From: Mimachlamys varia
Lineage: Eukaryota > Mollusca > Bivalvia > Pectinida > Pectinidae
Assembly: GCA_947623455.1 (NCBI GenBank)
Contig: OX392529.1
Span: forward strand, 9,610,001-9,674,000
Direction: 5' to 3'
DNA length: 64,000 nt
Shown here: positions 24,777 to 39,790 of the stretch, in pieces
How the letters are laid out: every line of letters starts with the position of its first letter
How positions within the stretch are numbered: position 1 is the first letter of the stretch
Notes under the pieces: model-generated
Databases searched by the model: none
Seen by the model: the letters and a program-made list of their open reading frames with translations, nothing else
Told to the model about the DNA's origin: nothing
Position numbers and translations under genes: made by a program

Positions 24777-25390
24777 CATAGAATATAGATACTGATTGTG
24801 TATGTATAAGGTATTAACAAGGCTCCACACATAGAATATAGATAATGATTGTGTATGTTTAAGGCTCCACACATAGAATATAGATAATGATTGTGTATGT
24901 ATAAGGTATTAACAAGGCTCCACACATAGAATATAGATACTGATTGTGTATGTATAAGGCTCCACACATAGAATATAGATAATGATTGTGTATGTATAAG
25001 GTATTAACAAGGCTCCACGTATAGAATATATATACTGATTGTGTATGTATAAGGTATTAACAAGGCTCCACACATAGAATATAGATAATGATTGTGTATG
25101 TTTAAGGCTCCACACATAGAATATAGATACTGATTGTGTATGTATAAGGTATTAACAAGGCTCCACACATAGAATATAGATACTGATTGTGTATGTATAA
25201 GGCTCCACACATAGAATATAGATAATGATTGTGTATGTATAAGGTATTAACAAGGCTCCACACATAGAATATAGATAATGATTATGTATGTATAAGGCTC
25301 CACACATAGAATATAGATACTGATTGTGTATGTATAAGGTATTAACAAGGCTCCACGTATAGAATATAGATAATGATTGTGTATGTATAA

Positions 25391-26820
25391 GGTATCAACA
25401 AGGCTCCACACATAGAATATAGATACTGATTGTGTATGTATAAGGTATTAACAAGGCTCCACACATAGAATATATATACTGATTGTGTGTTTACAAGGTA
25501 TTAACAAGGCTCCACACATAGAATATAGATACTGATTGTGTATGTATAAGGTATTAACAAGGCTCCACACATAGAATATAGATAATGATTGTGTATGTAT
25601 AAGGTATTAACAAGGCTCCACACATAGAATATAGATAATGATTGTGTATGTATAAGGCTCCACACATAGAATATAGATACTGATTGTGTATGTACAAGGT
25701 ATTAACAAGGCTCCACACATAGAATATAGATAATGATTGTGTATGTATAAGGTATTAACAAGGCTCCACGCATAGAATATAGATAATGATTGTGTATGTA
25801 TAAGGCTCCACACATAGAATATAGATACTGATTGTGTATGTATAAGGTATTAACAAGGCTCCACACATAGAATATAGATACTGATTGTGTATGTATAAGG
25901 CTCCACACATAGAATATAGATACTGATTGTGTATGTATCAGGTATTAACAAGGCTCCACACATAGAATATAGATACTGATTGTGTATGTATAATGCTCCA
26001 CACATAGAATATAGATACTGATTGTGTATGTATAAGATTTTAACAAGGCTCCACACATAGAATATAGATAATGATTGTGTATGTATAAGGTATTAACAAG
26101 GCTCCACACATAGAATATAGATACTGATTGTGTATGTATAAGGTATTAACAAGGCTCCACACATAGAATATAGATACTGATTGTGTATGTATAAGGTATT
26201 AACAAGGCTCCACACTTTGAATATAGATACTGATTGTGTGTGTACAAGGTATTAACAAGGCTCCACACATAGAATATAGATACTGATTGTGTGTGTACAA
26301 GGTATTAACAAGGCTCCACACATAGAATATAGATACTGATTGTGTATGTATAAGATATTAACAAGGCTCCACACATAGAATATAGATAATGATTGTGTAT
26401 GTATAAGGTTTGAACAAGGCTCCACACATAGAATATAGATACTGATTGTATATGTATAAGGTATTAACAAGGCTCCACACATAGAATATAGATACTGATT
26501 GTGTATGTATAAGGTATTAACAAGGCTCCACACATAGAATATAGATAATGATTGTGTATGTATAAGGCTCCACACATAGAATATAGATACTTATTGTGTA
26601 TGTATAAGGTATTACAAGGCTCCACACATAGAATATAGATACTGATTGTGTATGTATAAGGCTCCACACATAGAATATAGATACTGATTGTGTATGTATA
26701 AGGTATTAACAAGGCTCCACACATAGAATATAGATAATGATTGTGTATGTATAATGCTCCACACATAGAATATAGATACTGATTGTGTATGTATAAGGTA
26801 TTAACAAGGCTCCACGTATA
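25391..26820. repeat. Block A, third copy
   Basis: Offset 3,193 bp from the second copy. It shares GGTATCAAC (25,391), CACACTTTG (26,211), GTATCAGG and GTGTGTACAAGG variants in the same order. Confidence 0.87.
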
Positions 26821-26889
26821 GAATATAGATACTGATTGTGTATGTATAAGGTATTAACAAGGCTCCACACATAGAATATAGATAATGAT

Positions 26890-27530
26890 TGTGTATGTAT
26901 AAGGTATTAACAAGGCTCCACACATAGAATATAGATACTGATTGTGTATGTATAAGGTATTAACAAGGCTCCACACATAGAATATAGATACTGATTGTGT
27001 ATGTATAAGGTATTAACAAGGCTCCACACATAGAATATAGATACTGATTGTGTATGTATAAGGTATTAACAAGGCTCCACACATAGAATATAGATACTGA
27101 TTGTGTATGTATAATGTATTAACAAGGCTCCACACATAGAATATAGATACTGATTGTGTATGTATAAGGTATTAACAAGGCTCCACACATAGAATATAGA
27201 TACTGATTGTGTATGTATAAGGTATTAACAAGGCTCCACACATAGAATATAGATACTGATTGTGTATGTATAAGGTATTAACAAGGCTCCACACATAGAA
27301 TATAGATACTGATTGTGTATGTATAAGGTATTAACAAGGCTCCACACATAGAATATAGATACTGATTGTGTATGTATAAGGTATTAACAAGGCTCCACAC
27401 ATAGAATATAGATACTGATTGTGTATGTATAAGGTATTAACAAGGCTCCACACATAGAATATAGATACTGATTGTGTATGTATAAGGTATTAACAAGGCT
27501 CCACACATAGAATATAGATAATGATTGTGT
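26890..27530. repeat. Homogeneous run of 53-bp GATACT units
   Basis: About a dozen consecutive 53-bp units, nearly all with GATACT and CACACATAG, with no 42-bp unit between them. This is the longest pure long-unit stretch I noticed. A similar but shorter run is found at about 30,420-30,800. Confidence 0.8.
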
Positions 27531-28260
27531 ATGTATAATGCTCCACACATAGAATATAGATAATGATTGTGTATGTATAAGGTATTAACAAGGCTCCACA
27601 CATAGAATATAGATACTGATTGTGTATGTATAAGGTATTAACAAGGCTCCACAAATAGAATATAGATACTGATTGTGTATGTATAAGGTATTAACAAGGC
27701 TCCACACATAGAATATAGATACTGATTGTGTATGTATAAGGTATTAACAAGGCTCCACACATAGAATATAGATACTGATTGTGTATGTATAAGGTTTGAA
27801 CAAGGCTCCACACATAGAATATAGATACTGATTGTGTATGTATAAGGTATTAACAAGGCTCCACACATAGAATATAGATACTGATTGTGTATGTATAAGG
27901 TATTAACAAGGCTCCACACATAGAATATAGATAATGATTGTGTATGTATAAGGCTCCACACATAGAATATAGATACTGATTGTGTATGTATAAGGTATTA
28001 ACAAGGCTCCACACATAGAATATAGATAATGATTGTGTATGTATAAGGCTCCACACATAGAATATAGATACTGATTGTGTATGTATTGGGTATTAACAAG
28101 GCTCCACGTATAGAATATATATACTGATTGTGTATGTTTAAGGCTCCACACATAGAATATAGATAATGATTGTGTATGTATAAGGCTCCACACATAGAAT
28201 ATAGATACTGATTGTGTATGTATAAGGTATTAACAAGGCTCCACTCATAGAATATAGATA
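27530..28260. repeat. Block B, copy 1
   Basis: Starts with an AATGCTCC short unit at 27,537 and contains CTCCACAAATAG at 27,647, a GTTTGAAC unit, and a GTATTGGG unit next to CACGTATAG. The same order recurs 3,316 bp to the right and again 4,748 bp beyond that. Confidence 0.85.
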
Positions 28261-29149
28261 ATTATTGTGTATGTTTAAGGCTCCACACATAGAATATAGA
28301 TAATGATTGTGTATGTATAAGGCTCCACACATAGAATATAGATACTTATTGTGTATGTATAAGGCTCCACACATAGAATATAGATAATGATTGTGTATGT
28401 ATAAGGTATTAACAAGGCTCCACACATAGAATATAGATAATGATTGTGTATGTATAAGGCTCCACACATAGAATATAGATACTGATTGTGTATGTATAAG
28501 GTATTAACAAGGCTCCACACATAGAGTATAGATAATAATTGTGTATGTATAAGGTATTAACAAGGCTCCACACATAGAATATAGATACTGATTGTGTATG
28601 TATAAGGTATTAACAAGGCTCCACACATAGAATATAGATACTGATTGTGTATGTATAAGGCTCCACACATAGAATATAGATACTGATTGTGTATGTATTG
28701 GGTATTAACAAGGCTCCACACATAGAATATAGATACTGATTGTGTATGTATAAGGTATTAACAAGGCTCCACACATAGAATATAGATACTGATTGTGTAT
28801 GTTTAAGGTATTAACAAGGCTCCACACATAGAATATAGATACTGATTGTGTATGTATAAGGTTTTAACAAGGCTCCACATATAGAATATAGATAATGATT
28901 GTGTATGTATTAGGTTTTAACAAGGCTCCACGCATAGAATATAAATAATGATTGTGTATGTATAAGGTATTTACAAGGCTCCACACATAGAATATAGATA
29001 CTGATTGTGTATGTATAAGGTATTAACAAGGCTCCACACATAGAATATAGATACTGATTGTGTATGTATAAGGTTTTAACAAGGCTCAACACATAGAATA
29101 TAGATAATGATTGTGTATGTACAATGTATAAGGTATTAACAAGGCTCCA

Positions 29150-30395
29150 CACATAGAATATAGATAATGATTGTGTATGTATAAGGTATTAACAAGGCTC
29201 CACACATAGAATATAGATAATGATTGTGTATGTATAAGGCTCCACACATAGAATATAGATACTGATTGTGTATGTATTGGGTATTAACAAGGCTCCACAC
29301 ATAGAATATAGATAATGATTGTGTATGTATAAGGTATTAACAAGGCTCCACGCATAGAATATAGATAATGATTGTGTATGTATAAGGCTCCACACATAGA
29401 ATATAGATACTGATTGTGTATGTATAAGGTATTAACAAGGCTCCACACATAGAATATAGATACTGATTGTGTATGTATAAGGCTCCACACATAGAATATA
29501 GATACTGATTGTGTATGTATCAGGTATTAACAAGGCTCCACACATAGAATATAGATACTGATTGTGTATGTATAATGCTCCACACATAGAATATAGATAC
29601 TGATTGTGTATGTATAAGATTTTAACAAGGCTCCACACATAGAATATAGATAATGATTGTGTATGTATAAGGTATTAACAAGGCTCCACACAAAGAATAT
29701 AGATAATGATTGTGTATGTATAAGGTATTAACAAGGCTCCACACATAGAATATAGATACTGATTGTGTATGTATAAGGTATTAACAAGGCTCCACACTTT
29801 GAATATAGATACTGATTGTGTGTGTACAAGGTATTAACAAGGCTCCACACATAGAATATAGATACTGATTGTGTGTGTACAAGGTATTAACAAGGCTCCA
29901 CACATAGAATATAGATACTGATTGTGTATGTATAAGATATTAACAAGGCTCCACACATAGAATATAGATAATGATTGTGTATGTATAAGGTTTGAACAAG
30001 GCTCCACACATAGAATATAGATACTGATTGTATATGTATAAGGTATTAACAAGGCTCCACACATAGAATATAGATACTGATTGTGTATGTATAAGGTATT
30101 AACAAGGCTCCACACATAGAATATAGATACTGATTGTGTATGTATAAGGCTCCACACATAGAATATAGATACTTATTGTGTATGTATAAGGTATTACAAG
30201 GCTCCACACATAGAATATAGATACTGATTGTGTATGTATAAGGCTCCACACATAGAATATAGATAATGATTGTGTATGTATAAGGTATTAACAAGGCTCC
30301 ACACATAGAATATAGATAATGATTGTGTATGTATAATGCTCCACACATAGAATATAGATACTGATTGTGTATGTATAAGGTATTACAAGGCTCCA
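29150..30395. repeat. Block A, fourth copy
   Basis: Offset 3,582 bp from the third copy, with CACACTTTG at 29,793. It lacks the leading GGTATCAAC portion. It differs in having TATTACAAGG directly before CACGTATAG at its right end. Confidence 0.85.
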
Positions 30396-30845
30396 CGTAT
30401 AGAATATAGATACTGATTGTGTATGTATAAGGTATTAACAAGGCTCCACACATAGAATATAGATACTGATTGTGTATGTATAAGGTATTAACAAGGCTCC
30501 ACACATAGAATATAGATACTGATTGTGTATGTATAAGGTATTAACAAGGCTCCACACATAGAATATAGATACTGATTGTGTATGTATAAGGTATTAACAA
30601 GGCTCCACACATAGAATATAGATACTGATTGTGTATGTATAAGGTATTAACAAGGCTCCACACATAGAATATAGATACTGATTGTGTATGTATAAGGTAT
30701 TAACAAGGCTCCACACATAGAATATAGATACTGATTGTGTATGTATAAGGTATTAACAAGGCTCCACACATAGAATATAGATACTGATTGTGTATGTATA
30801 AGGTATTAACAAGGCTCCACACATAGAATATAGATAATGATTGTG

Positions 30846-31576
30846 TATGTATAATGCTCCACACATAGAATATAGATAATGATTGTGTATGTATAAGGTA
30901 TTAACAAGGCTCCACACATAGAATATAGATACTGATTGTGTATGTATAAGGTATTAACAAGGCTCCACAAATAGAATATAGATACTGATTGTGTATGTAT
31001 AAGGTATTAACAAGGCTCCACACATAGAATATAGATACTGATTGTGTATGTATAAGGTATTAACAAGGCTCCACACATAGAATATAGATACTGATTGTGT
31101 ATGTATAAGGTTTGAACAAGGCTCCACACATAGAATATAGATACTGATTGTGTATGTATAAGGTATTAACAAGGCTCCACACATAGAATATAGATACTGA
31201 TTGTGTATGTATAAGGTATTAACAAGGCTCCACACATAGAATATAGATAATGATTGTGTATGTATAAGGCTCCACACATAGAATATAGATACTGATTGTG
31301 TATGTATAAGGTATTAACAAGGCTCCACACATAGAATATAGATAATGATTGTGTATGTATAAGGCTCCACACATAGAATATAGATACTGATTGTGTATGT
31401 ATTGGGTATTAACAAGGCTCCACGTATAGAATATATATACTGATTGTGTATGTTTAAGGCTCCACACATAGAATATAGATAATGATTGTGTATGTATAAG
31501 GCTCCACACATAGAATATAGATACTGATTGTGTATGTATAAGGTATTAACAAGGCTCCACTCATAGAATATAGATA
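30846..31576. repeat. Block B, copy 2
   Basis: AATGCTCC at 30,853 and CTCCACAAATAG at 30,963, exactly 3,316 bp from copy 1. After about 31,680 the two copies differ by three units (137 bp). Confidence 0.85.
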
Positions 31577-33825
31577 ATGATTGTGTATGTTTAAGGCTCC
31601 ACACATAGAATATAGATAATGATTGTGTATGTATAAGGCTCCACACATAGAATATAGATACTGATTGTTTATGTATAAGGTATTAACAAGGCTCCACACA
31701 TAGAGTATAGATAATGATTGTGTATGTATAAGGTATTAACAAGGCTCCACACATAGAATATAGATACTGATTGTGTATGTATAAGGTATTAACAAGGCTC
31801 CACACATAGAATATAGATACTGATTGTGTATGTATAAGGCTCCACACATAGAATATAGATACTGATTGTGTATGTATTGGGTATTAACAAGGCTCCACAC
31901 ATAGAATATAGATACTGATTGTGTATGTATAAGGTATTAACAAGGCTCCACACATAGAATATAGATACTGATTGTGTATGTTTAAGGTATTAACAAGGCT
32001 CCACACATAGAATATAGATACTGATTGTGTATGTATAAGGTTTTAACAAGGCTCCACACATAGAATATAGATAATGATTGTGTATGTATTAGGTTTTAAC
32101 AAGGCTCCACGCATAGAATATAAATAATGATTGTGTATGTATAAGGTATTAACAAGGCTCCACACATAGAATATAGATACTGATTGTGTATGTATAAGGT
32201 ATTAACAAGGCTCCACACATAGAATATAGATACTGATTGTGTATGTGTAAGGTTTTAACAAGGCTCAACACATAGAATATAGATAATGATTGTGTATGTA
32301 TAAGGTATTAACAAGGCTCCACACATAGAATATAGATAATGATTGTGTATGTATAAGGTATTAACAAGGCTCCACGTATAGAATATAAATACTGATTGTG
32401 TATGTATAAGGTATAAACAAGGCTCCACACATAGAATATAGATACTGATTGTGTATGTATAAGGTATTAACAAGGCTCCACACATAGAATATAGATACTG
32501 ATTGTGTATGTATAAGGTATTAACAAGGCTCCACGCATAGAATATAGATACTGATTGTGTATGTATAAGGTATTAACAAGGCTCCACACATAGAATATAG
32601 ATACTGATTGTGTATGTATAAGGCTCCACACATAGAATATAGATACTGATTGTGTATGTATAAGGTATTAACAAGGCTCCACACATAGAATATAGATACT
32701 GATTGTGTATGTATAAGGTATTAACAAGGCTCCACACATAGAATATAGATAATGATTGTGTATGTATAATGCTCCACACATAGAATATAGATAATGATTG
32801 TGTATGTATAAGGTATTAACAAGGCTCCACAAATAGAATATAGATACTGATTGTGTATGTATAAGGTATTAACAAGGCTCCACACATAGAATATAGATAC
32901 TGATTGTGTATGTATAAGGTATTAACAAGGCTCCACACATAGAATATAGATACTGATTGTGTATGTATAAGGTTTGAACAAGGCTCCACACATAGAATAT
33001 AGATACTGATTGTGTATGTATAAGGTATTAACAAGGCTCCACACATAGAATATAGATACTGATTGTGTATGTATAAGGCTCCACACATAGAATATAGATA
33101 CTGATTGTGTATGTATAAGGTATTAACAAGGCTCCACACATAGAATATAGATAATGATTGTATATGTATAAGGCTCCACACATAGAATATAGATACTGAT
33201 TGTGTATGTATAAGGTATTAACAAGGCTTCACGTATAGAATATATATACTGATTGTGTATGTTTAAGGCTCCACACATAGAATATAGATAATGATTGTGT
33301 ATGTATAAGGCTCCACACATAGAATATAGATACTGATTGTGTATGTATAAGGTATTAACAAGGCTCCACACATAGAATATAGATAATGATTGTGTATGTT
33401 TAAGGCTCCACACATAGAATATAGATAATGATTGTGTATGTATAAGGCTCCACACATAGAATATAGATACTGATTGTGTATGTATAAGGTATTAACAAGG
33501 CTCCACACATAGAATATAGATAATGATTGTGTATGTTTAAGGCTCCACACATAGAATATAGATACTGATTGTGTATGTATAAGGTATTAACAAGGCTCCA
33601 CACATAGAATATAGATACTGATTGTGTATGTATAAGGCTCCACACATAGAATATAGATAATGATTGTGTATGTATAAGGTATTAACAAGGCTCCACACAT
33701 AGAATATAGATAATGATTGTGTATGTATAAGGCTCCACACATAGAATATAGATACTGATTGTGTATGTATAAGGTATTAACAAGGCTCCACGTCTAGAAT
33801 ATAGATAATGATTGTGTATGTATAA

Positions 33826-35200
33826 GGTATCAACAAGGCTCCACACATAGAATATAGATACTGATTGTGTGTTTACAAGGTATTAGCAAGGCTCCACACA
33901 TAGAATATAGATAATGATTGTGTATGTATAAGGTATTAACAAGGCTCCACACATAGAATATAGATAATGATTGTGTATGTATAAGGTATTAACAAGACTC
34001 CACGCATAGAATATAGATACTTATTGTGTATGTATAAGGCTCCACACATAGAATATAGATACTGATTGTGTATGTACAAGGTATTAACAAGGCTCCACAC
34101 ATAGAATATAGATAATGATTGTGTATGTATAAGGTATTAACAAGGCTCCACGCATAGAATATAGATAATGATTGTGTATGTATAAGGCTCCACACATAGA
34201 ATATAGATACTGATTGTGTATGTATAAGGTATTAACAAGGCTCCACACATAGAATATAGATACTGATTGTGTATGTATAAGGCTCCACACATAGAATATA
34301 GATACTGATTGTGTATGTATCAGGTATTAACAAGGCTCCACACATAGAATATAGATACTGATTGTGTATGTATAATGCTCCACACATAGAATATAGATAC
34401 TGATTATGTATGTATAAGATTTTAACAAGGCTCCACACATAGAATATAGATAATGATTGTGTATGTATAAGGTATTAACAAGGCTCCACACATAGAATAT
34501 AGATAATGATTGTGTATGTATAAGGTATTAACAAGGCTCCACACATAGAATATAGATACTGATTGTGTATGTATAAGGTATTAACAAGGCTCCACACTTT
34601 GAATATAGATACTGATTGTGTGTGTACAAGGTATTAACAAGGCTCCACACATAGAATATAGATACTGATTGTGTGTGTACAAGGTATTAACAAGGCTCCA
34701 CACATAGAATATAGATACTGATTGTGTATGTATAAGATATTAACAAGGCTCCACACATAGAATATAGATAATGATTGTGTATGTATAAGGTTTGAACAAG
34801 GCTCCACACATAGAATATAGATACTGATTGTGTATGTATAAGGTATTAACAAGGCTCCACACATAGAATATAGATACTGATTGTGTATGTATAAGGTATT
34901 AACAAGGCTCCACACATAGAATATAGATAATGATTGTGTATGTATAAGGCTCCACACATAGAATATAGATACTTATTGTGTATGTATAAGGTATTACAAG
35001 GCTCCACACATAGAATATAGATACTGATTGTGTATGTATAAGGCTCCACACATAGAATATCGATACTGATTGTGTATGTATAAGGTATTAACAAGGCTCC
35101 ACACATAGAATATAGATAATGATTGTGTATGTATAATGCTCCACACATAGAATATAGATACTGATTGTGTATGTATAAGGTATTAACAAGGCTCCACGTA
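33826..35200. repeat. Block A, fifth copy
   Basis: CACACTTTG at 34,593 is 4,800 bp from the fourth copy. GGTATCAAC at 33,826 is 53 bp later than the constant offset predicts, so one long unit has been lost from this copy. Confidence 0.85.
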
Positions 35201-35593
35201 TAGAATATAGATACTGATTGCTTATGTATAAGGTATTAACAAGGCTCCACGCATAGAATATAGATAATGATTGTGTATGTATAAGGTAATAACAAGGCTC
35301 CACACATAGAATATAGATACTGATTGTGTATGTATAAGGTATTAACAAGGCTCCACACATAGAATATAGATACTGATTGTGTATGTATAAGGTATTAACA
35401 AGGCTCCACACATAGAATATAGATACTGATTGTGTATGTATAAGGTATTAACAAGGCTCCACACATAGAATATAGATACTGATTGTGTATGTATAAGGTA
35501 TTAACAAGGCTCCACACATAGAATATAGATACTGATTGTGTATGTATAAGGTATTAACAAGGCTCCACACATAGAATATAGATAATGATTGTG

Positions 35594-36320
35594 TATGTAT
35601 AATGCTCCACACATAGAATATAGATAATGATTGTGTATGTATAAGGTATTAACAAGGCTCCACACATAGAATATAGATACTGATTGTGTATGTATAAGGT
35701 ATTAACAAGGCTCCACAAATAGAATATAGATACTGATTGTGTATGTATAAGGTATTAACAAGGCTCCCCACATAGAATATAGATACTGATTGTGTATGTA
35801 TAAGGTATTAACAAGGCTCCACACATAGAATATAGATACTGATTGTGTATGTATAAGGTTTGAACAAGGCTCCACACATAGAATATAGATACTGATTGTG
35901 TATGTATAAGGTATTAACAAGGCTCCACACATAGAATATAGATACTGATTGTGTATGTATAAGGTATTAACAAGGCTCCACACATAGAATATAGATAATG
36001 ATTGTGTATGTATAAGGCTCCACACATAGAATATAGATACTGATTGTGTATGTATAAGGTATTAACAAGGCTCCACACATAGAATATAGATAATGATTGT
36101 GTATGTATAAGGCTCCACACATAGAATATAGATACTGATTGTGTATGTATTGGGTATTAACAAGGCTCCACGTATAGAATATACATACTGATTGTGTATG
36201 TATAAAGTATCAACAAGGCTCAACACATAGAATATAGATAATGATTGTGTATGTATAAGGCTCCACACATAGAATATAGATACTGATTGTGTATGTATAA
36301 GGTATTAACAAGGCTCCACT
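35594..36320. repeat. Block B, copy 3
   Basis: AATGCTCC at 35,601 and CTCCACAAATAG at 35,711, both 4,748 bp from copy 2. It carries the private variant CTCCCCACATAG at about 35,766. Confidence 0.85.
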
Positions 36321-39300
36321 CATAGAATATAGATAATGATTGTGTATGTTTAAGGCTCCACACATAGAATATAGATACTGATTGTGTATGTATAAGGTAT
36401 TAACAAGGCTCCACACATAGAATATAGATACTGATTGTGTATGTATAAGGTATTAACAAGGCTCCACACATAGAATATAGATAATGATTGTGTATGTTTA
36501 AGGCTCCACACATAGAATATAGATACTGATTGTGTATGTATAAGGTATTAACAAGGCTTCACACATAGAATATAGATAATGATTGTGTATGTATAAGGCT
36601 CCACATATAGAATATAGATAATGATTGTGTATGTATAAGGTATTAACAAGGCTCCACACATAGAATATAGATAATGATTGTGTATGTATAAGGCTCCACA
36701 CATAGAATATAGATACTGATTGTGTATGTATAAGGTATTAACAAGGCTCCACACATAGAATATAGATATTGATTGTGTATGTATAAGGTATTAACAAGGC
36801 TCCACACATAGAATATAGATACTGATTGTGTATGTATAAGGTATTAACAAGGCTCCACACATAGAATATAGATAATGATTGTGTATGTATAAGGCTCCAC
36901 ACATAGAATATAGATACTGATTGTGTATGTATAAGGTATTAACAAGGCTCCACACATAGAATATAGATAATGATTGTGTATGTATAAGGCTCCACACATA
37001 GAATATAGATACTGATTGTGTATGTATAAGGTATTAACAAGGCTCCACGTATAGAATATATATACTGATTGTGTATGTTTAAGGCTCCACACATAGAATA
37101 TAGATAATGATTGTGTATGTATAAGGTATTAACAAGGCTCCACACATAGAATATATATACTGATTGTGTATGTTTAAGGCTCCACACATAGAATATAGAT
37201 ACTGATTGTGTATGTATAAGGTATTAACAAGGCTCCACACATAGAATATATATACTGATTGTGTATGTTTAAGGCTCCACACATAGAATATAGATACTGA
37301 TTGTGTATGTATAAGGTATTAACAAGGCTCCACACATAGAATATAGATACTGATTGTGTATGTTTAAGGCTCCACACATAGAATATAGATACTGATTGTG
37401 TATGTATAAGGTATTAACAAGGCTCCACACATAGAATATAGATACTGATTGTGTATGTATAAGGTATTAACAAGGCTCCACACATAGAATATAGATACTG
37501 ATTGTGTATGTATAAGGTATTAACAAGGCTCCACACATAGAATCTAGATACTGATTGTGTATGTATAAGGTATTAACAAGGCTCCACACATAGAATATAG
37601 ATACTGATTGTGTATGTATAAGGTATCAACAAGGCTCCACACATAGAATATAGATACTGATTGTGTATGTACAAGGTATTAACAAGGCTCCACACATAGA
37701 ATATAGATACTGATTGTGTATGTATAAGGTATTAACAAGGCTCCAAACATAGAATTTAGATAATGATTGTGTATGTATAAGGCTCCACACATAGAATATA
37801 GATAATGATTGTGTATGTATAAGGTATTAACAAGGCTCCACACATAGAATATAGATACTGATTGTGTATGTGTAAGGTATTAACAAGGCTCCACACATAG
37901 AATATAGATACTGATTGTGTATGTATAAGGTATTAACAAGGCTCCACACATAGAATATAGATAATGATTGTGTATGTATAAGGCTCCACACATAGAATAT
38001 AGATACTTATTGTGTATGTATAAGGTATTACAAGGCTCCACACATAGAATATAGATACTGATTGTGTATGTATAAGGCTCCACACATAGAATATAGATAC
38101 TGATTGTGTATGTATAAGGTATTAACAAGGCTCCACACATAGAATATAGATACTGATTGTGTATGTATAAGGTATTAACAAGGCTCCACACATAGAATAT
38201 AGATACTGATTGTGTATGTATAAGGTATTAACAAGGCTCCACACATAAAATATAGATACTGATTGTGTATGTATAAGGTATTAACAAGGCTCCACACATA
38301 GAATATAGATAATGATTGTGTATGTATAAGGTATTAACAAGGCTTCACACATAGAATATAGATAATGATTGTGTATGTATAAGGTATTAACAAGGCTCCA
38401 CACATAGAATATAGATACTGATTGTGTATGTATAAGGTTTGAACAAGGCTCCACACATAGAATATAGATACTGATTGTGTATGTATAAGGTATTAACAAG
38501 GCTCCACACATAGAATATAGATACTGATTGTGTATGTATAAGGTATTAACAAGGCTCCACACATAGAATATAGATAATGATTGTGTATGTATAAGGCTCC
38601 ACACATAGAATATAGATACTGATTGTGTATGTATAAGGTATTAACAAGGCTCCACACATAGAATATAGATAATGATTGTGTATGTATAAGGCTCCACACA
38701 TAGAATATAGATACTGATTGTGTATGTATTGGGTATTAACAAGGCTCCACGTATAGAATATATATACTGATTGTGTATGTTTAAGGTATTAAGAAGGCTC
38801 CACACAAAGAATATAGATACTGATTGTGTATGTATAAGGTTTTAACAAGGCTCCACACATAGAATATAGATAATGATTGTGTATGTATAAGGTATTAACA
38901 AGGTTCCACACATAGAATATAGATAATGATTGTGTATGTATAAGGCTCCACACATAGAATATAGATACTTATTGTGTATGTATAAGGTATTGCAAGGCTC
39001 CACACATAGAATATAGATAATGATTGTGTATGTATAAGGTATTAACAAGGCTCCACGCATAGAATATAGATACTGATTGTGTATGTATAAGGCTCCGCAC
39101 ATAGAATATAGATACTGATTGTGTATGTATAAGGTATTAACAAGGCTCCACACATAGAATATAGATAATGATTGTGTATGTATAAGGCTCCACACATAGA
39201 ATATAGATAATGATTGTGTATGTATAAGGCTCCACACATAGAATATAGATACTGATTGTGTATGTATAAGGTATTAACAAGGCTCCACGTATAGAATATA

Positions 39301-39790
39301 GATAATGATTGTGTATGTATAAGGTAATAACAAGGCTCCACACATAGAATATAGATACTGATTGTGTATGTATAAGGTATTAACAAGGCTCCACACATAG
39401 AATATAGATACTGATTATGTATGTATAAGGTATTAACAAGGCTCCACACATAGAATATAGATACTGATTGTGTATGTATAAGGTATTAACAAGGCTCCAC
39501 ACATAGAATATAGATACTGATTGTGTATGTATAAGGTATTAACAAGGCTCCACACATAGAATATAGATACTGATTGTGTATGTATAAGGTATTAACAAGG
39601 CTCCACACATAGAATATAGATAATGATTGTGTATGTATAAGGCTCCACACATAGAATATAGATAATGATTGTGTATGTATAAGGTATTAACAAGGCTCCA
39701 CACATAGAATATAGATACTGATTGTGTATGTATAAGGTATTAACAAGGCTCCACACATAGAATATAGATACTGATTGTGTATGTATAAGG

